DNA from: Fasciola hepatica
Lineage: Eukaryota > Platyhelminthes > Trematoda > Plagiorchiida > Fasciolidae
Length of the DNA: 64,000 nt
Direction: 5' to 3'
Assembly: GCA_948099385.1 (NCBI GenBank)
Contig: CANUEZ040000191.1
Location: 2,852,001-2,916,000 of the forward strand
A program made the translations under genes and the position numbers. Position 1 is the stretch's first letter. Every line of letters begins with the position of its first letter. Shown in pieces: positions 1 to 13,231 of this stretch. Below the pieces are notes generated by a model that saw nothing but the letters and a program-made list of their open reading frames with translations, was not told the origin of the DNA and did no database searches.

Positions 1-105
1 TCTCACCGTAAAAAGCCAATTTGGAGGCCGAAGCCAGTTTGGGGATTGTGCTATATCATGTATTGTATATGTTGAACAAAGCGTTGAGACCCATATCGGG
101 TAGCC
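1..105 (+). repeat. Partial monomer at the left window edge
   Basis: The window opens inside the linker of a monomer (ctcaccgtaaaaagcc) and runs to the first anchor at 106. The array therefore continues to the left beyond the window. Confidence 0.97.
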
Positions 106-715
106 TTGTGGTTCGGGTGTTCTATTGACAATCGTTCACCCCAACCCTTGCACGTGTCCCCGTGTGGACTCGGTCCATTTGCAATGCTCATGATTCCCTT
201 AGGGGATCAAACAGCTGTACAGTGCTTCCATAATTTTCAATGGTCAGTTCAGTGTTCAAGCTGCATGGAGAATCATATTATACAAATCTACTATGCTACT
301 GCTCAATTGCATTGTATCAGCAATTTGTGTGGATTGTTCATAAGGGAATGCCTTGGTTTTACTTAGGCCCATAAATGGAGAAGTGATGGAACATAGGATT
401 GGATCTGTGTGCGAGAATTTGGTTCTCACCGTAAAAAGCCAATTTGAAAGCCGAAGCCAGTTTGGGGAGTTTGCTATATGATGTAGTGTATATGTTGAAT
501 AAAGCGTTCAGAGCCATATCGGATAGCCTTGTGGTTCGGGTGTTCTATTGACAATCGTTCACCCCAACCCTTGTACGTGTCCCCGTGTGGACTCGGTCCG
601 ATTGCAATGCTCGTGATTCCCTCAGGGGATCAAACAGCTGTACAGTGCTTCCATAATTTTCAATGGTCAGTTAAGTGTTCAAGCTGCATGGAGAATCCTA
701 TTATACAAATCTAAT
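106..715 (+). repeat. Duplicated two-monomer segment, copy 1 (offset 1694 bp)
   Basis: Monomers at 106 and 529 match those at 1800 and 2223 in order and in rare variants (agtttgctatatgatg, gaataaagcg, gagaatcctatta). The offset of 1694 bp equals four monomers. The monomers that follow do not match equally well, so this is a partial four-monomer repeat rather than a full tandem unit. Confidence 0.75.
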
Positions 716-1799
716 CTGCTACTGCTCTATTGCATTGGATCAGCAATTTGTGTGGATTGTTCATAAGGGAATGCCTTGGTTTTACTTAGGCCCATAAATG
801 GAGAAGTGATGGAACATAGGATTGGATCGGTGTGCGAGAATTTGGTTCTCACCGTAAAAAGCCAATTTGGAGGCCGAAGCCAGTTTGGGGAGTGTGCTAT
901 ATCATGTAGTGTATATGTTGAATAAAGCGTTGAGAGCCATATCGGATAGCCTTGTGGTTCGGGTGTTCTATTGACAATCGTTCACCCCAACCCTTGTACG
1001 TGTCCCCGTGTGGACTCGGTCCATTTGCAATGCTCGTGATTCCCTTACGGGATCAAACAGCTGTACAGTGCTTCCATAATTTTCAATGGTCAGTTCAGTG
1101 TTCAAGCTGCGTGGAGAATCATATTATACAAATCTACTCTGCTACTGCTCAATTGCATTGTATCAGCAATTTGTGTGGATTGTTCATAAGGGAATGCCTT
1201 GGTTTTACTTAGGCCCATAAATGGAGAAGTGATGGAACATAGGATTGGATCTGTGTGCGAGAATTTGGTTCTCACCGTAAAAAGCCGATTTGAAAGCCGA
1301 AGCCAGTTTGGGGAGTGTTCTATATCATGTAGTGTATATGTTGAACAAAGCGTTGAGACCCATATCGGATAGCCTTGTGGTTCGGGTGTTCTATTGACAA
1401 TCGTTCACCCCAACCCTTGTACGTGTCCCCGTGTGGACTCGGTCCATTTGCAATGCTCATGATTCCCTTAGGGGATCAAACAGCTGTACAGTGCTTCCAT
1501 AATTTTCAATGGTCAGTTCAGTGTTCAAGCTGCATGGAGAATCATATTATACAAATCTACTCTGCTACTGCTCTATTGCATTGTATGAGCAATCTGTGTG
1601 GGGATTGTTCATAAGGGAATGCCTTGGTTTTACTTGGGCCCATAAATGGAGAAGTGATGGAACATAGGATTGGATCGGTGTGCGAGAATTTGGTTCTCAC
1701 CGTAAAAAGCCAACTTGAAAGCCGAAGCCAGTTTGGGGATTGTGCTATATCATGTAGTGTATATGTTGAACAAAGCGTTGAGACCCATATCGGATAGCC

Positions 1800-2409
1800 T
1801 TGTGGTTCGGGTGTTCTATTGACAATCGTTCACCCCAACCCTTGTACGTGTCCCCGTGTGGACTCGGTCCATTTGCAATGCTCATGATTCCCTTAGGGAA
1901 TCAAACAGCTGTACAGTGCTTCCATCATTTTCAATGGTCAGTTCAGTGTTCAAGCTGCATGGAGAATCATATAATACAAATCTACTCTGCTACTGCTCAA
2001 TTGCATTGTATCAGCAATTTGTGTGGATTGTTCATAAGGGAATGCCTTGGTTTTACTTAGGCCCATAAATGGAGAAGTGATGGAACATAGGATTGGATCT
2101 GTGTGCGAGAATTTGGTTCTCACCGTAAAAAGCCAATTTGAAAGCCGAAGCCAGTTTGGGGAGTTTGCTATATGATGTAGTGTATATGTTGAATAAAGCG
2201 TTCAGAGCCATATCGGATAGCCTTGTGGTTCGGGTGTTCTATTGACAATCGTTCACCCCAACCCTTGTACGTGTCCCCGTGTGGACTCGGTCCGATTGCA
2301 ATGCTCGTGATTCCCTTAGGGGATCAAACAGCTGTACAGTGCTTCCATAATTTTCAATGGTCACTTCAGTGTTCAAGCTGCATGGAGAATCCTATTATAC
2401 AAATCTAAT
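1800..2409 (+). repeat. Duplicated two-monomer segment, copy 2 (offset 1694 bp)
   Basis: Second copy of the segment at 106-715, with the same rare junction variants and the cctattatac change near its end. Differences from copy 1 are scattered single bases, such as cccttagggg here against ccctcagggg at 620-630. Confidence 0.75.
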
Positions 2410-2645
2410 CTGCTACTGCTCAATTGCATTGTATCAGCAATTTGTGTGGATTGTTCATAAGGGAATGCCTTGGTTTTACTTGGGCCCATAAATGGAGAAG
2501 TGATGGAACATAGGATTGGATCTGTGTGCGGGAATTTGGTTCTCACCGTAAAAAGCCAATTTGAAAGCCGAAGCCAGTTTGGGGATTGTGCTATATCATG
2601 TGTTGTATATGTTGAACAAAGCGTTGAGACCCATAACGGATAGCC

Positions 2646-3070
2646 TTGTGGTTCGGGTGTTCTATTGACAATCGTTCACCCCAACCCTTGTACGTGTCCC
2701 CGTGTGGGCTCTGTCCATGTGCAATGCTCATGATTCCCTTAGGGGATCAACCAGTTGTACAAAGATTCCATAATTTTCAATGATCAGTTCAGTGTTCAAG
2801 CTGCATGGAGAATCATATAATACAAATCTCATCTGCTACTGCTCAATTGCATTGTATGAGCGATCTGTGTGGGGATTGTTCATAAGGGAATGCCTTGGAT
2901 TGACTTTGGGCCATAAATGGAGAAGTGATGGAACATAGGATTGGATCGGTGTGCGAGAATTTGGTTCTCACCGTAAAAAGCCAATTTGAAAGCCGAAGCC
3001 AGTTTGGGGATTGTGCTATATCATGTAGTGTATATGTTGAACAGAGCGTTCAGAGCCATATCGGATAGCC
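2646..3070 (+). repeat. Divergent monomer with broken core palindrome
   Basis: This 425-bp monomer departs from the consensus within the normally invariant core. Around 2749-2795 it reads ccagttgtacaaagattcc and then tgatcagttc, destroying both halves of the core palindrome. It also has atctcatctgc in place of atctactctgc and ends in ggattgactttggg. It combines a left-end head with the later gggctctgtccatgtg form. Confidence 0.75.
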
Positions 3071-4761
3071 TTGTGGTTCGGGTGTTCAATTGACAATCGT
3101 TCACCCCAACCCTTGTACGTGTCCCCGTGTGGACTCGGTCCATTTGCAATGCTCATGATTCCCTTACGGGATCAAACAGCTGTACAGTGCTTCCATAATT
3201 TTCAATGGTCAGTTCAGTGTTCAAGCTGCATGGAGAATCGTAATATACAAATCTACTCTGCTACTGCTCAATTGCATTGTATCAGCAATTTGTGTGGATT
3301 GTTCATAAGGCAATGGCTGGGTTTTACTTAGGCCCATAAATGGAGAAGTGATGGAACATAGGATTGGATCGGTGTGCGAGAATTTGGTTCTCACCGTGAA
3401 AAGCCAAAGCGAAAGCCGACGCCTGTTTGGGGAGTATTATATATCACGTGGTGTATATGTTGAACAAAGCGTTCAGAGCCATATGGGATAGCCTTGTGGT
3501 TCGGGTGTTCTATTGACAATCGTTCACCCCAACCCTTGTACGTGTCCCCGTGTGGACTCGGTCCATTTGCAATGCTCATGATTCCCTTAGGGGATCAAAC
3601 AGCTGTACAGTGCTTCCATCATTTTCAATGGTCAGTTCAGTGTTCAAGCTGCATGGAGAATCATATAATACAAATCTACTCTGCTACTGCTCAATTGCAT
3701 TGTATCAGCAATTTGTGTGGATTGTTCATAAGGGAATGCCTGGGTTTTACTTAGGCCCATAAATGGAGAAGTGATGGAACATAGGATTGGATCGGTGTGC
3801 GAGAATTTGGTTGTTACCGTTCAAGCGAAAGCGAAAGCCGAAGGAAATTTGGGGAGTGTGCTATATCATGTAGTGTATATGTTGAACAAAGCGTTCAGAG
3901 CCATATCGGATAGCCTTGTGGTTCGGGTGTTCTATTGACAATCGTTCACCCCAACCCTTGTACGTGTCCCCGTGTGGACTCGGTCCATTTGCAATGCTCA
4001 TGATTCCCTTAGGGGATCAAACAGCTGTACAGTGCTTCCATAATTTTCAATGGTCAGTTCAGTGTTCAAGCTGCATGGAGAATCATATTATACAAATCTA
4101 CTCTGCTACTGCTCAATTGCATTGTATCAGCAATTTGTGTGGATTGTTCATAAGGCAATGGCTGGGTTTTACTTAGGCCCATAAATGGAGAAGTGATGGA
4201 ACATAGGATTGGATCGGTGTGCGAGAATTTGGTTCTCACCGTGAAAAGCCAAAGCGAAAGCCGAAGCCAGTTTGGGGAGTTTTATATATCACGTGGTGTA
4301 TATGTTGAACAAAGCGTTCAGAGCCATATCGGATAGCCTTGTGGTTCGGGTGTTCTATTGACAATCGTTCACCCCAACCCTTGTACGTGTCCCCGTGTGG
4401 ACTCGGTCCATTTGCAATGCTCATGATTCCCTTAGGGGATCAAACAGCTGTACAGTGCTTCCATCATTTTCAATGGTCAGTTCAGTGTTCAAGCTGCATG
4501 GAGAATCATAAAATACAAATCTACTCTGCTACTGCTCAATTGCATTGTATCAGCAATTTGTGTGGATTGTTCATAAGGGAATGCCTGGGTTTTACTTAGG
4601 CCCATAAATGGAGAAGTGATGGAACATAGGATTGGATCGGTGTGCGAGAATTTGGTTGTTACCGTTCAAAGCGAAAGCGAAAGCCGAAGCCAATTTGGGG
4701 AGTGTGCTATATCATGTAGTGTATATGTTGAACAAAGCGTTCAGAACCATATAGAATAGCC
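3071..4761 (+). repeat. Block 2: 845-bp dimer higher-order repeat, two copies
   Basis: Monomers 3071 and 3494 repeat as 3916 and 4339, offset 845 bp. The first of each pair ends in ggcaatggctggg and is followed by a gtgaaaagccaaagcg linker and a tatatatcacgtggtg junction. The second ends in atgcctgggttt and has the gttcaa(a)gcgaaagcg linker. The dimer recurs at 6455-7300, offset 2539 bp from the second copy here. The one-base-short junctions in this dimer explain the 422-bp monomer at 3494. Confidence 0.85.
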
Positions 4762-7700
4762 TTGTGGTTTTGGTTTTCGACTGACATTCGTTCACCCCAT
4801 CACTTTTTCGTGTCCCCGTGTGGGCTCTGTCCATGTGCAATGCTCATGATTCCCTTAGCGGATCAAACAGCTGTACAGTGCTTCCATAATTTTCAATGGT
4901 CAGTTAAGTGTTCAAGCTGCATGGAGAATCATATTATACAAATCTACTCTGCTACTGCTCAATTGCATTGTATCAGCAATTTGTGTGGATTGTTCATAAG
5001 GGAATGCCTTGGTTTTACTTACGCCCATAAACAGAGAAGTGATGGAACATAGGATTGGATCGGTGTGCGAGAATTTGGTTGTTACCGTTCAAAGCGAAAG
5101 CGAAAGCCGAAGCCAATTAGGGGATTGTGCTATATCATGTATTGTATATGTTGAACAAAGCGTTGAGACCCATATCGGATAGCCTTGTGGTTCGGGTGTT
5201 CTATTGACAATCGTTCACCCCAACCCTTGTTCGTGTCCCCGTGTGGGCTCTGTCCATGTGCAATGCTCATGATTCCCTTAGCGGATCAAACAGCTGTACA
5301 GTGCTTCCATCATTTTCAATGGTCAGTTCAGTGTTCAAGCTGCATGGAGAATCATATTATACAAATCTACTCTGCTACTGCTCTATTGCATTGTATGAGC
5401 AATCTGTGTGTGGATTGTTCATAAGGGAATGCCTTGGTTTTACTTAGGCCCATAAATAGAGAAGTGATGGAACATAGGATTGGATCGGTGTGCGAGAATT
5501 TGGTTGTTACCGTTCAAAGCGAAAGCGAAAGCCGAAGCCAATTTGGGGATTGTGCTATATCATGTAGTGTATATGTTGAACAAAGCGTTCAGACCCATAT
5601 CGGATAGCCTTGTGGTTTTGGTGTTCGACTGACATTCGTTCACCCCAACCCTTGTTCGTGTCCCCGTGTGGGCTCTGTCCATGTGCAATGCTCATGATTC
5701 CCTTAGCGGATCAAACAGCTGTACAGTGCTTCCATAATTTTCAATGGTCAGTTCAGTGTTCAAGCTGCATGGAGAATCATATTATACAAATCTACTCTGC
5801 TACTGCTCAATTGCATTGTATCAGCAATTTGTGTGGATTGTTCATAAGGGAATGCCTTGGTTTTACTTACGCCCATAAACAGAGAAGTGATGGAACATAG
5901 GATTGGATCGGTGTGCGAGAATTTGGTTGTTACCGTTCAAAGCGAAAGCGAAAGCCGAAGCCAATTAGGGGATTGTGCTATATGATGTAGTGTATATGTT
6001 GAACAAAGCGTTCAGAGCCATATCGGATAGCGTTGTGGTTCGGGTGTTCTATTGACAATCGTTCACCCCAACCCTTGTACGTGTCCCCGTGTGGACTCGG
6101 TCCATTTGCAATGCTCATGATTCCCTTAGGGGATCAAACAGCTGTACAGTGCTTCCATAATTTTCAATGGTCAGTTCAGTGTTCAAGCTGCATGGAGAAT
6201 CATATTATACAAATCTACTCTGCTACTGCTCAATTGCATTGTATCAGCAATTTGTGTGGATTGTTCATAAGGGAAAGCCTGGGTTATACTTAGGCCCATA
6301 AATGGAGAAGTGATAGAACATAGAATTGGATCTGTGTGCGAGAATTTGATTCTCACCGTAAAAACCAAAGCGAAAGCCGAAGCATGTTTGGGGAGTTTTA
6401 TATATCACGTGGTGTATATGTGGAACAAAGCGTTCAGAGCCATATCGGATAACCTTGTGGTTCGGGTGTTCTATTGACAATCGTTCACCCCAACCCTTGT
6501 ACGTGTCCCCGTGTGGATTCGGTCCATTTGCAATGCTCATGATTCCCTTACGGGATCAAACAGCTGTACAGTGCTTCCATCATTTTCAATGGTCAGTTCA
6601 GTGTTCAAGCTGCATGGAGAATCATATTATACAAATCTACTCTGCTACTGCTCTATTGCATTGTATCAGCAATTTGTGTGGATTGTTCATAAGGCAATGG
6701 CTGGGTTTTACTTAGGCCCATAAATGGAGAAGTGATGGAACATAGGATTGGATCGGTGTGCGAGAATTTGGTTCTCACCGTGAAAAGCCAAAGCGAAAGC
6801 CGAAGCCAGTTTGGGGAGTGTTATATATCACGTGGTGTATATGTTGAACAAAGCGTTCAGAGCCATATCGGATAGCCTTGTGGTTCGGGTGTTCTATTGA
6901 CAATCGTTCACCCCAACCCTTGTACGTGTCCCCGTGTGGACTCGGTCCATTTGCAATGCTCATGATTCCCTTAGGGGATCAAACAGCTGTACAGTGCTTC
7001 CATCATTTTCAATGGTCAGTTCAGTGTTCAAGCTGCATGGAGAATCATATAATACAAATCTACTCTGCTACTGCTCAATTGCATTGTATCAGCAATTTGT
7101 GTGGATTGTTCATAAGGGAATGCCTTGGTTTTACTTACGCCCATAAACAGAGAAGTGATGGAACATAGGATTGGATCGGTGTGCGAGAATTTGGTTGTTA
7201 CCGTTCAAAGCGAAAGCGAAAGCCGAAGCCAATTAGGGGATTGTGCTATATCATGTATTGTATATGTTGAACAAAGCGTTGAGACCCATATCGGATAGCG
7301 TTGTGGTTCGGGTGTTCTATTGACAATCGTTCAACCCAACCCTTGTTCGTGTCCCCGTGTGGGCTCTGTCCATGTGCAATGCTCATGATTCCCTTAACGG
7401 ATCAAACAGCTGTACAGTGCTTCCATCATTTTCAATGGTCAGTTCAGTGTTCAAGCTGCATGGAGAATCATATTATACAAATCTACTCTGCTACTGCTCT
7501 ATTGCATTGTATGAGCAATCTGTGTGTGGATTGTTCATAAGGGAATGCCTTGGTTTTACTTAGGCCCATAAATAGAGAAGTGATGGAACATAGGATTGGA
7601 TCGGTGTGCGAGAATTTGGTTGTTACCGTTCAAAGCGAAAGCGAAAGCCGAAGCCAATTTGGGGATTGTGCTATATCATGTAGTGTATATGTTGAACAAA

Positions 7701-9418
7701 GCGTTCAGACCCATATCGGATAGCCTTGTGGTTTTGGTGTTCGACTGACATTCGTTCACCCCAACCCTTGTTCGTGTCCCCGTGTGGGCTCTGTCCATGT
7801 GCAATGCTCATGATTCCCTTAGCGGATCAAACAGCTGTACAGTGCTTCCATAATTTTCAATGGTCAGTTCAGTGTTCAAGCTGCATGGAGAATCATATTA
7901 TACAAATCTACTCTGCTACTGCTCAATTGCATTGTATCAGCAATTTGTGTGGATTGTTCATAAGGGAATGCCTTGGTTTTACTTACGCCCATAAACAGAG
8001 AAGTGATGGAACATAGGATTGGATCGGTGTGCGAGAATTTGGTTGTTACCGTTCAAAGCGAAAGCGAAAGCCGAAGCCAATTAGGGGATTGTGCTATATC
8101 ATGTATTGTTTATGTTGAACAAAGCGTTGAGACCCATATCGGATAGCGTTGTGGTTCGGGTGTTCTATTGACAATCGTTCACCCCAACCCTTGTTCGTGT
8201 CCCCGTGTGGGCTCTGTCCATGTGCAATGCTCATGATTCCCTTAGCGGATCAAACAGCTGTACAGTGCTTCCATCATTTTCAATGGTCAGTTCAGTGTTC
8301 AAGCTGCATGGAGAATCATATTATACAAATCTACTATGCTACTGCTCTATTGCATTGTATGAGCAATCTGTGTGGATTGTTCATAAGGGAATGCCTTGGT
8401 TTTACTTAGGCCCATAAACAGAGAATTGATGGAACATAGGATTGGATCGGTTTGCGAGAATTTGGTTGTAACCGTTCAAAGCGAAAGCGAAAGCCGAAGC
8501 CAATTTGGGGATTGTGCTATATCATGTAGTGTATATGTTGAACAAAGCGTTCAGACCCATATAGAATAGACTTGTGGTTTTGGTTTTCGACTGACATTCG
8601 TTCAACCCCATCACTTTTTCGTGTCCCCGTGTGGGCTCTGTGCATGTGCAATGCTCATGATTCCCTTAGCGGATCAAACAGCTGTACAGTGCTTCCATAA
8701 TTTTCAATGGTCAGTTCAGTGTTCAAGCTGCATGGAGAATCATATTATACAAATCTACTCTGCTACTGCTCAATTGCATTGTATCAGCAATTTGTGTGGA
8801 TTGTTCATAAGGGAATGCCTTGGTTTTACTTACGCCCATAAACAGAGAAGTGATGGAACATAGGATTGGATCGGTGTGCGAGAATTTGGTTGTTACCGTT
8901 CAAAGCGAAAGCGAAAGCCGAAGCCAATTAGGGGATTGTGCTATATCATGTATTGTATATGTTGAACAAAGCGTTGAGACCCATATCGGATAGCCTTGTG
9001 GTTCGGGTGTTCTATTGACAATCGTTCACCCCAACCCTTGTTCGTGTCCCCGTGTGGGCTCTGTCCATGTGCAATGCTCATGATTCCCTTAGCGGATCAA
9101 ACAGCTGTACAGTGCTTCCATCATGTTCAATGGTCAGTTCAGTGTTCAAGCTGCATGGAGAATCATATTATACAAATCTACTCTGCTACTGCTCTATTGC
9201 ATTGTATGAGCAATCTTTGTGGATTGTTCATAAGGGAATGCCTTGGTTTTACGTAGGCCCATAAATAGAGAAGTGATGGAACATAGGATTGGATCGGTGT
9301 GCGAGAATTAGATTTTCACCGTAAAAAGCCAATTTGAAATCCGAAGCATATTTAGGGAGTGTGCTATATCATGTATTGTAAATGTTTAACAAAGCGTTGA
9401 GACCCATATCGGATAGCC
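4762..9418 (+). repeat. Block 3: mixed dimers, takeover by the later core haplotype
   Basis: Anchors: 4762, 5185, 5610, 6033, 6455, 6878, 7301, 7726, 8149, 8572, 8996. The later haplotype (cttgttcgtg with gggctctgtccatgtg) becomes common, but 6033, 6455 and 6878 keep the left-end form. Monomers ending in cttacgcccataaacagag (near 5020, 5868, 7134, 7981, 8828) are mostly followed by a partner whose junction has aattaggggattg, giving a loose two-monomer alternation. Pairs 5185/5610 and 7301/7726 match at 2116 bp (five monomers). The unusual head catcactttttcgtg is shared by 4762 and 8572, nine monomers apart. Confidence 0.85.
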
Positions 9419-12400
9419 TTGTGGTTTGGGTGTTCTATTGACAATCGTTCACCCCAACCCTTGTTCGTGTCCCCGTGTGGGCTCTGTCCATGTGCAATGC
9501 TCATGATTCCCTTAGCGGATCAAACAGCTGTACAGTGCTTCCATAATTTTCAATGGTCAGTTAGGTGTTCAAGCTGCATGGAGAATCATATTATACAAAT
9601 GTACTCTGCTACTGCTCAATTGCATTGTATCAGTAATCTGTGTGTGGATTGTTCATAAGGGAATGTCTCGGTTTTACTTAGGCCCATAAATAGAGAAGTG
9701 ATGGAACATAGGATTGGATCGGTGTGCGAGAATTTGGTTGTTACCGTTCAAAGCGAAAGCGAAAGCCGAAGCCAATTAGGGGATTGTGCTATATCATGTA
9801 TTGTATATGTTGAACAAAGCGTTGAGACCCATATCGGATAGCCTTGTGGTTCGGGTGTTCTATTGACAATCGTTCACCCCAACCCTTGTTCGTGTCCCCG
9901 TGTGGGCTCTGTCCATGTGCAATGCTCATGATTCCCTTAGCGGATCAAACAGCTGTACAGTGCTTCCATAATTTTCAATGGTCAGTTCAGTGTTCAAGCT
10001 GCATGGAGAATCATATTATACAAATCTACTCTGCTACTGCTCTATTGCATTGTATGAGCAATCTGTGTGGATTGTTCATAAGGGAATGCCTTGGTTTTAC
10101 TTAGGCCCATAAATGGAGAGGTGATGGAACATAGGATTGGATCGGTGTGCGAAAATTAGATTTTCAACGTAAAAAGCCAATTTGAAAGCCGAAGCCAATT
10201 TGGGGAGTGTGCTATATCATGTAGTGTATATGTTGTACAAGGCGTTGAGACCCATATCGGATAGCCTTGTGGTTCGGGTGTTCTATTGACAATCGTTCAC
10301 CCCAACACTTGTACGTGTCCCCGTGTGGACTCGGTCCATTTGCAATGCTCATCGATTCCCTTACGGGATCAAACAGCTGTACAGTGCTTCCATAATTTTC
10401 AATGGTAAGTTCAGTGTTCAAGCTGCATGGAGAATCATATTATACAAATCTACTCTGCTACTGCTCTATTGCATTGTATGAGCAATCTGTGTGGATTGTT
10501 CATAAGGGAATGCCTTGGTTTTAATTAGGCCCATAAACAGAGAAGTGATGCAACATAGGATTGGATCGGTGTGCGAGAATTTGGTTGTTACCGTTCAAAG
10601 CGAAAGCGAAAGCCGAAGCCAATTTGGGGATTGTGCTATATCATGTATTGTATATGTTGAACAAAGCGTTGAGACCCATATCGGATAGCCTTGTGGTTTT
10701 GGTGTTCGACTGACATTCGTTCACCCCAACCCTTGTTCGTGTCCCCGTGTGGGCTCTGTCCATGTGCAATGCTCATGATTCCCTTAGCGGATCAAACAGC
10801 TGTACAGTGCTTCCATAATTTTCAATGGTCAGTTCAGTGTTCAAGCTGCATGGAGAATCATATACAAATCTACTCTGCTACTGCTCTATTGCATTGTATG
10901 AGCAATCTGTGTGGATTGTTCATAAGGGAATGCCTTGGTTTTACTTAGGCCCATAAATGGAGAAGTGATGGAACATAGGATTGGATCGGTGTGCGAGAAT
11001 TTGGTTGTTACCGTTCAAAGCGAAAGCGAAAGCTGGAGCCAATTTGGGGATTCTGCTATATCATGTATTGTATATGTTGAACAAAGCGTTGAGACCCATA
11101 TCGGATGGCCTTGTGGTTTGGGTGTTCGACTGACATTCATTCACCCCAACCCTTGTTCGTGTGTCCGTGTGGGCTCTGTCCATGTGCAATGCTCATGATT
11201 CCCTTAGCGGATCAAACAGCTGTACAGTGCTTCCATCATTTTCAATGGTCAGTTCAGTGTTCAAGCTGCATGGAGAATCATATTATACAAATCTACTCTG
11301 CTACTGCTCTTTTGCATTGTATGAGCAATCTGTGTGGATTGTTCATAAGGGAATGCCTTGGTTGTACATAGGCCCATATATAGAAAAATGATGGAACATA
11401 GGATTGGATCGGTGTGCGAGAATTCGGTTTTCAACGTAAAAAGCCAATTTGAAAGCCGAAGCCAATTTGGGGAGTGTGCTATATCATGTAGTGTATATGT
11501 TGAACAATGCGTTGAGACCCATATCGGATAGCCTTGTGGTTCGGGTGTTCTATTGACAATCGTTCACCCCAACCCTTGTTCGTGTCCCCGTGTGGACTCG
11601 GTCCATTTGCAATGCTCATCGATTCCCTTACGGGATCAAACAGCTGTACAGTGCTTCAATAATTTTCAATGGTCAGTTCAGTGTTCAAGCTGCATGGAGA
11701 ATCATATTATACAAATCTACTCTGCTACTGCTCTATTGCATTGTATGAGCAATCTGTGTGGGGATTGTTCATAAGGGAATGCCTTGGTTGTACATAGGCC
11801 CATATATAGACAAAAGATGGAAAATAGGATTGGATCGGTGTGCGAGAATTCTGTTTTCAACGTAAAAAGCCAATTTGAAAGCCGAAGCCAATTTGGGGAG
11901 TGTGCTATATCATGTAGTGTATATGTTGAACAATGCGTTGAGACCCATATCGGATAGCCTTGTGGTTTGGGTGTTCGACTGACATTCGTTCACCCCAACC
12001 CTTGTTCGTGTCCCCGTGTGGACTCGGTCCATTTGCAATGCTCATCGATTCCCTTACGGGATCAAACAGCTGTACAGTGCTTCCATCATTTTCAATGGTC
12101 AGTTCAGTGTTCAAGCTGCATGGAGAATCATATTATACAAATCTACTCTGCTACTGCTCTATTGCATTGTATGAGCAATCTGTGTGGATTAATCATAAGG
12201 GAATGCCTTGGTTTTACTAAGGCCCATAAATAGAGAAGTGATGGAACATAGGATTGTATCGGTGTGCGAGAATTTGGTTGTTACCGTTCAAAGCGAAAGC
12301 GAAAGCCGAAGCCAATTTGGGGATTGTGCTATATCATGTATTGTATATGTTGAACAAAGCGTTGAGACCCATATCGGATGGCCTTGTGGTTTGGGTGTTC

Positions 12401-13231
12401 GACTGACATTCGTTCACCCCAACCCTTGTTCGTGTCCCCGTGTGGGCTCTGTCCATGTGCAATGCTCATGATTCCCTTAGCGGATCAAACAGCTGTACAG
12501 TGCTTCCATAATTTTCAATGGTCAGTTCAGTGTTCAAGCTGCATGGAGAATCATATTATACAAATCCACTCTGCTACTGCTCTATTGCATTGTATGAGCA
12601 ATCTGTGTGGATTAATCATAAGGGAATGCCTTGGTTTTACTTAGGCCCATAAACAGAGAATTGATGGAACATAGGATTGGATCGGTGTGCGAGAATTTGG
12701 TTGTTACCGTTCAAAGCGAAAGCGAAAGCCGAAGCCAATTTGGGGATTGTGCTATATCATGTAGTGTATATGTTGAACAATGCGTTGAGACCCATATCGG
12801 ATAGCCTTGTGGTTCGGATGTTCTATTGACAATCGTTCACCCCAACCCTTGTTCGTGTCCCCGTGTGGGCTCTGTCCATGTGCAATGCTCATGATTCCCT
12901 TAGCGGATCAAACAGCTGTACAGTGCTTCCATAATTTTCAATGGTCAGTTCAGTGTTCAAGCTGCATGGAGAATCATATTATACAAATCTACTCTGCTAC
13001 TGCTCTATTGCATTGTGTGAGCAATCTGTGTGGGGATTGTTCAGAAGGGAATGCCTTGGTTTTACTAAGGCCCATAAATAGAGAAGTGATGGAACATAGG
13101 ATTGTATCGGTGTGCGAGAATTTTCTTCTCACCATTCAAAGCGAAAGCGAAAGCCGAAGCCAATTTGGGGATTGTGCTATATCATGTAGTGTATATGTTG
13201 AACAAGGCGTTGAGACCCATATCGGATAGCC
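9419..13231 (+). repeat. Block 4: transition block with single-base-insertion lineage
   Basis: Anchors: 9419, 9844, 10267, 10691, 11111, 11534, 11960, 12384, 12807. Copies at 10267, 11534 and 11960 carry an extra C giving ctcATCGATtccc, making them 424, 426 and 424 bp. Several linkers read ttttcaacgtaaaaagcc or ttttcaccgtaaaaagcc, a form between the left-end linker and the later aacgaaaaaagcc form. The monomer at 10691 is 420 bp because three bases are missing in the catattatac motif (catatac at 10859). Confidence 0.85.
10351..10356. other. ATCGAT created by 1-bp insertion, copy 1 of 5
   Basis: Most monomers read ctcatgattccc here. This copy has ctcatcgattccc, one base longer. The same change is at 11618-11623, 12044-12049, 17133-17138 and 18826-18831. 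All five also carry the gtggactcggtccatttg core haplotype, so they probably descend from one mutated ancestor. The site is a ClaI recognition sequence. Confidence 0.9.

Larger units (their letters stand above)
106..3070 (+). repeat. Array block 1: seven monomers of the left-end haplotype
   Basis: Anchors are 106, 529, 952, 1375, 1800, 2223 and 2646. Five are 423 bp; those at 1375 and 2646 are 425 bp. The first six carry linked variants not typical of the rest of the window: cttgtacgtg, gtggactcggtccat and gtaaaaagcc in the linker. The copies at 529 and 2223 read tccgattgcaatg, and the junction before each reads ctatatgatg and gaataaagcg. The monomer at 2646 already has the later form gtgggctctgtccatgtg, which suggests recombination or conversion between haplotypes. 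Confidence 0.9.

Noticed and set aside
106..366. Recurrent 60-96-codon open frames in almost every monomer, and overlapping second-frame ones
   Set aside because: They begin at TTG or GTG rather than ATG. The same stretch is open in two forward frames at once and sometimes on the reverse strand. The 2-bp indel and single-base indels shift them, and changes are not biased to third positions by eye. They are repeated because the DNA is repeated.
12807..13229. Longer open frames of 130-140 codons (also 28374-28772, 56773-57165, 58046-58438, 61998-62420)
   Set aside because: Each arises by chance loss of one stop in a single monomer or by reading across a junction. They are built from the same repeat sequence, are not conserved in neighbouring copies, and match no protein family I recognise.
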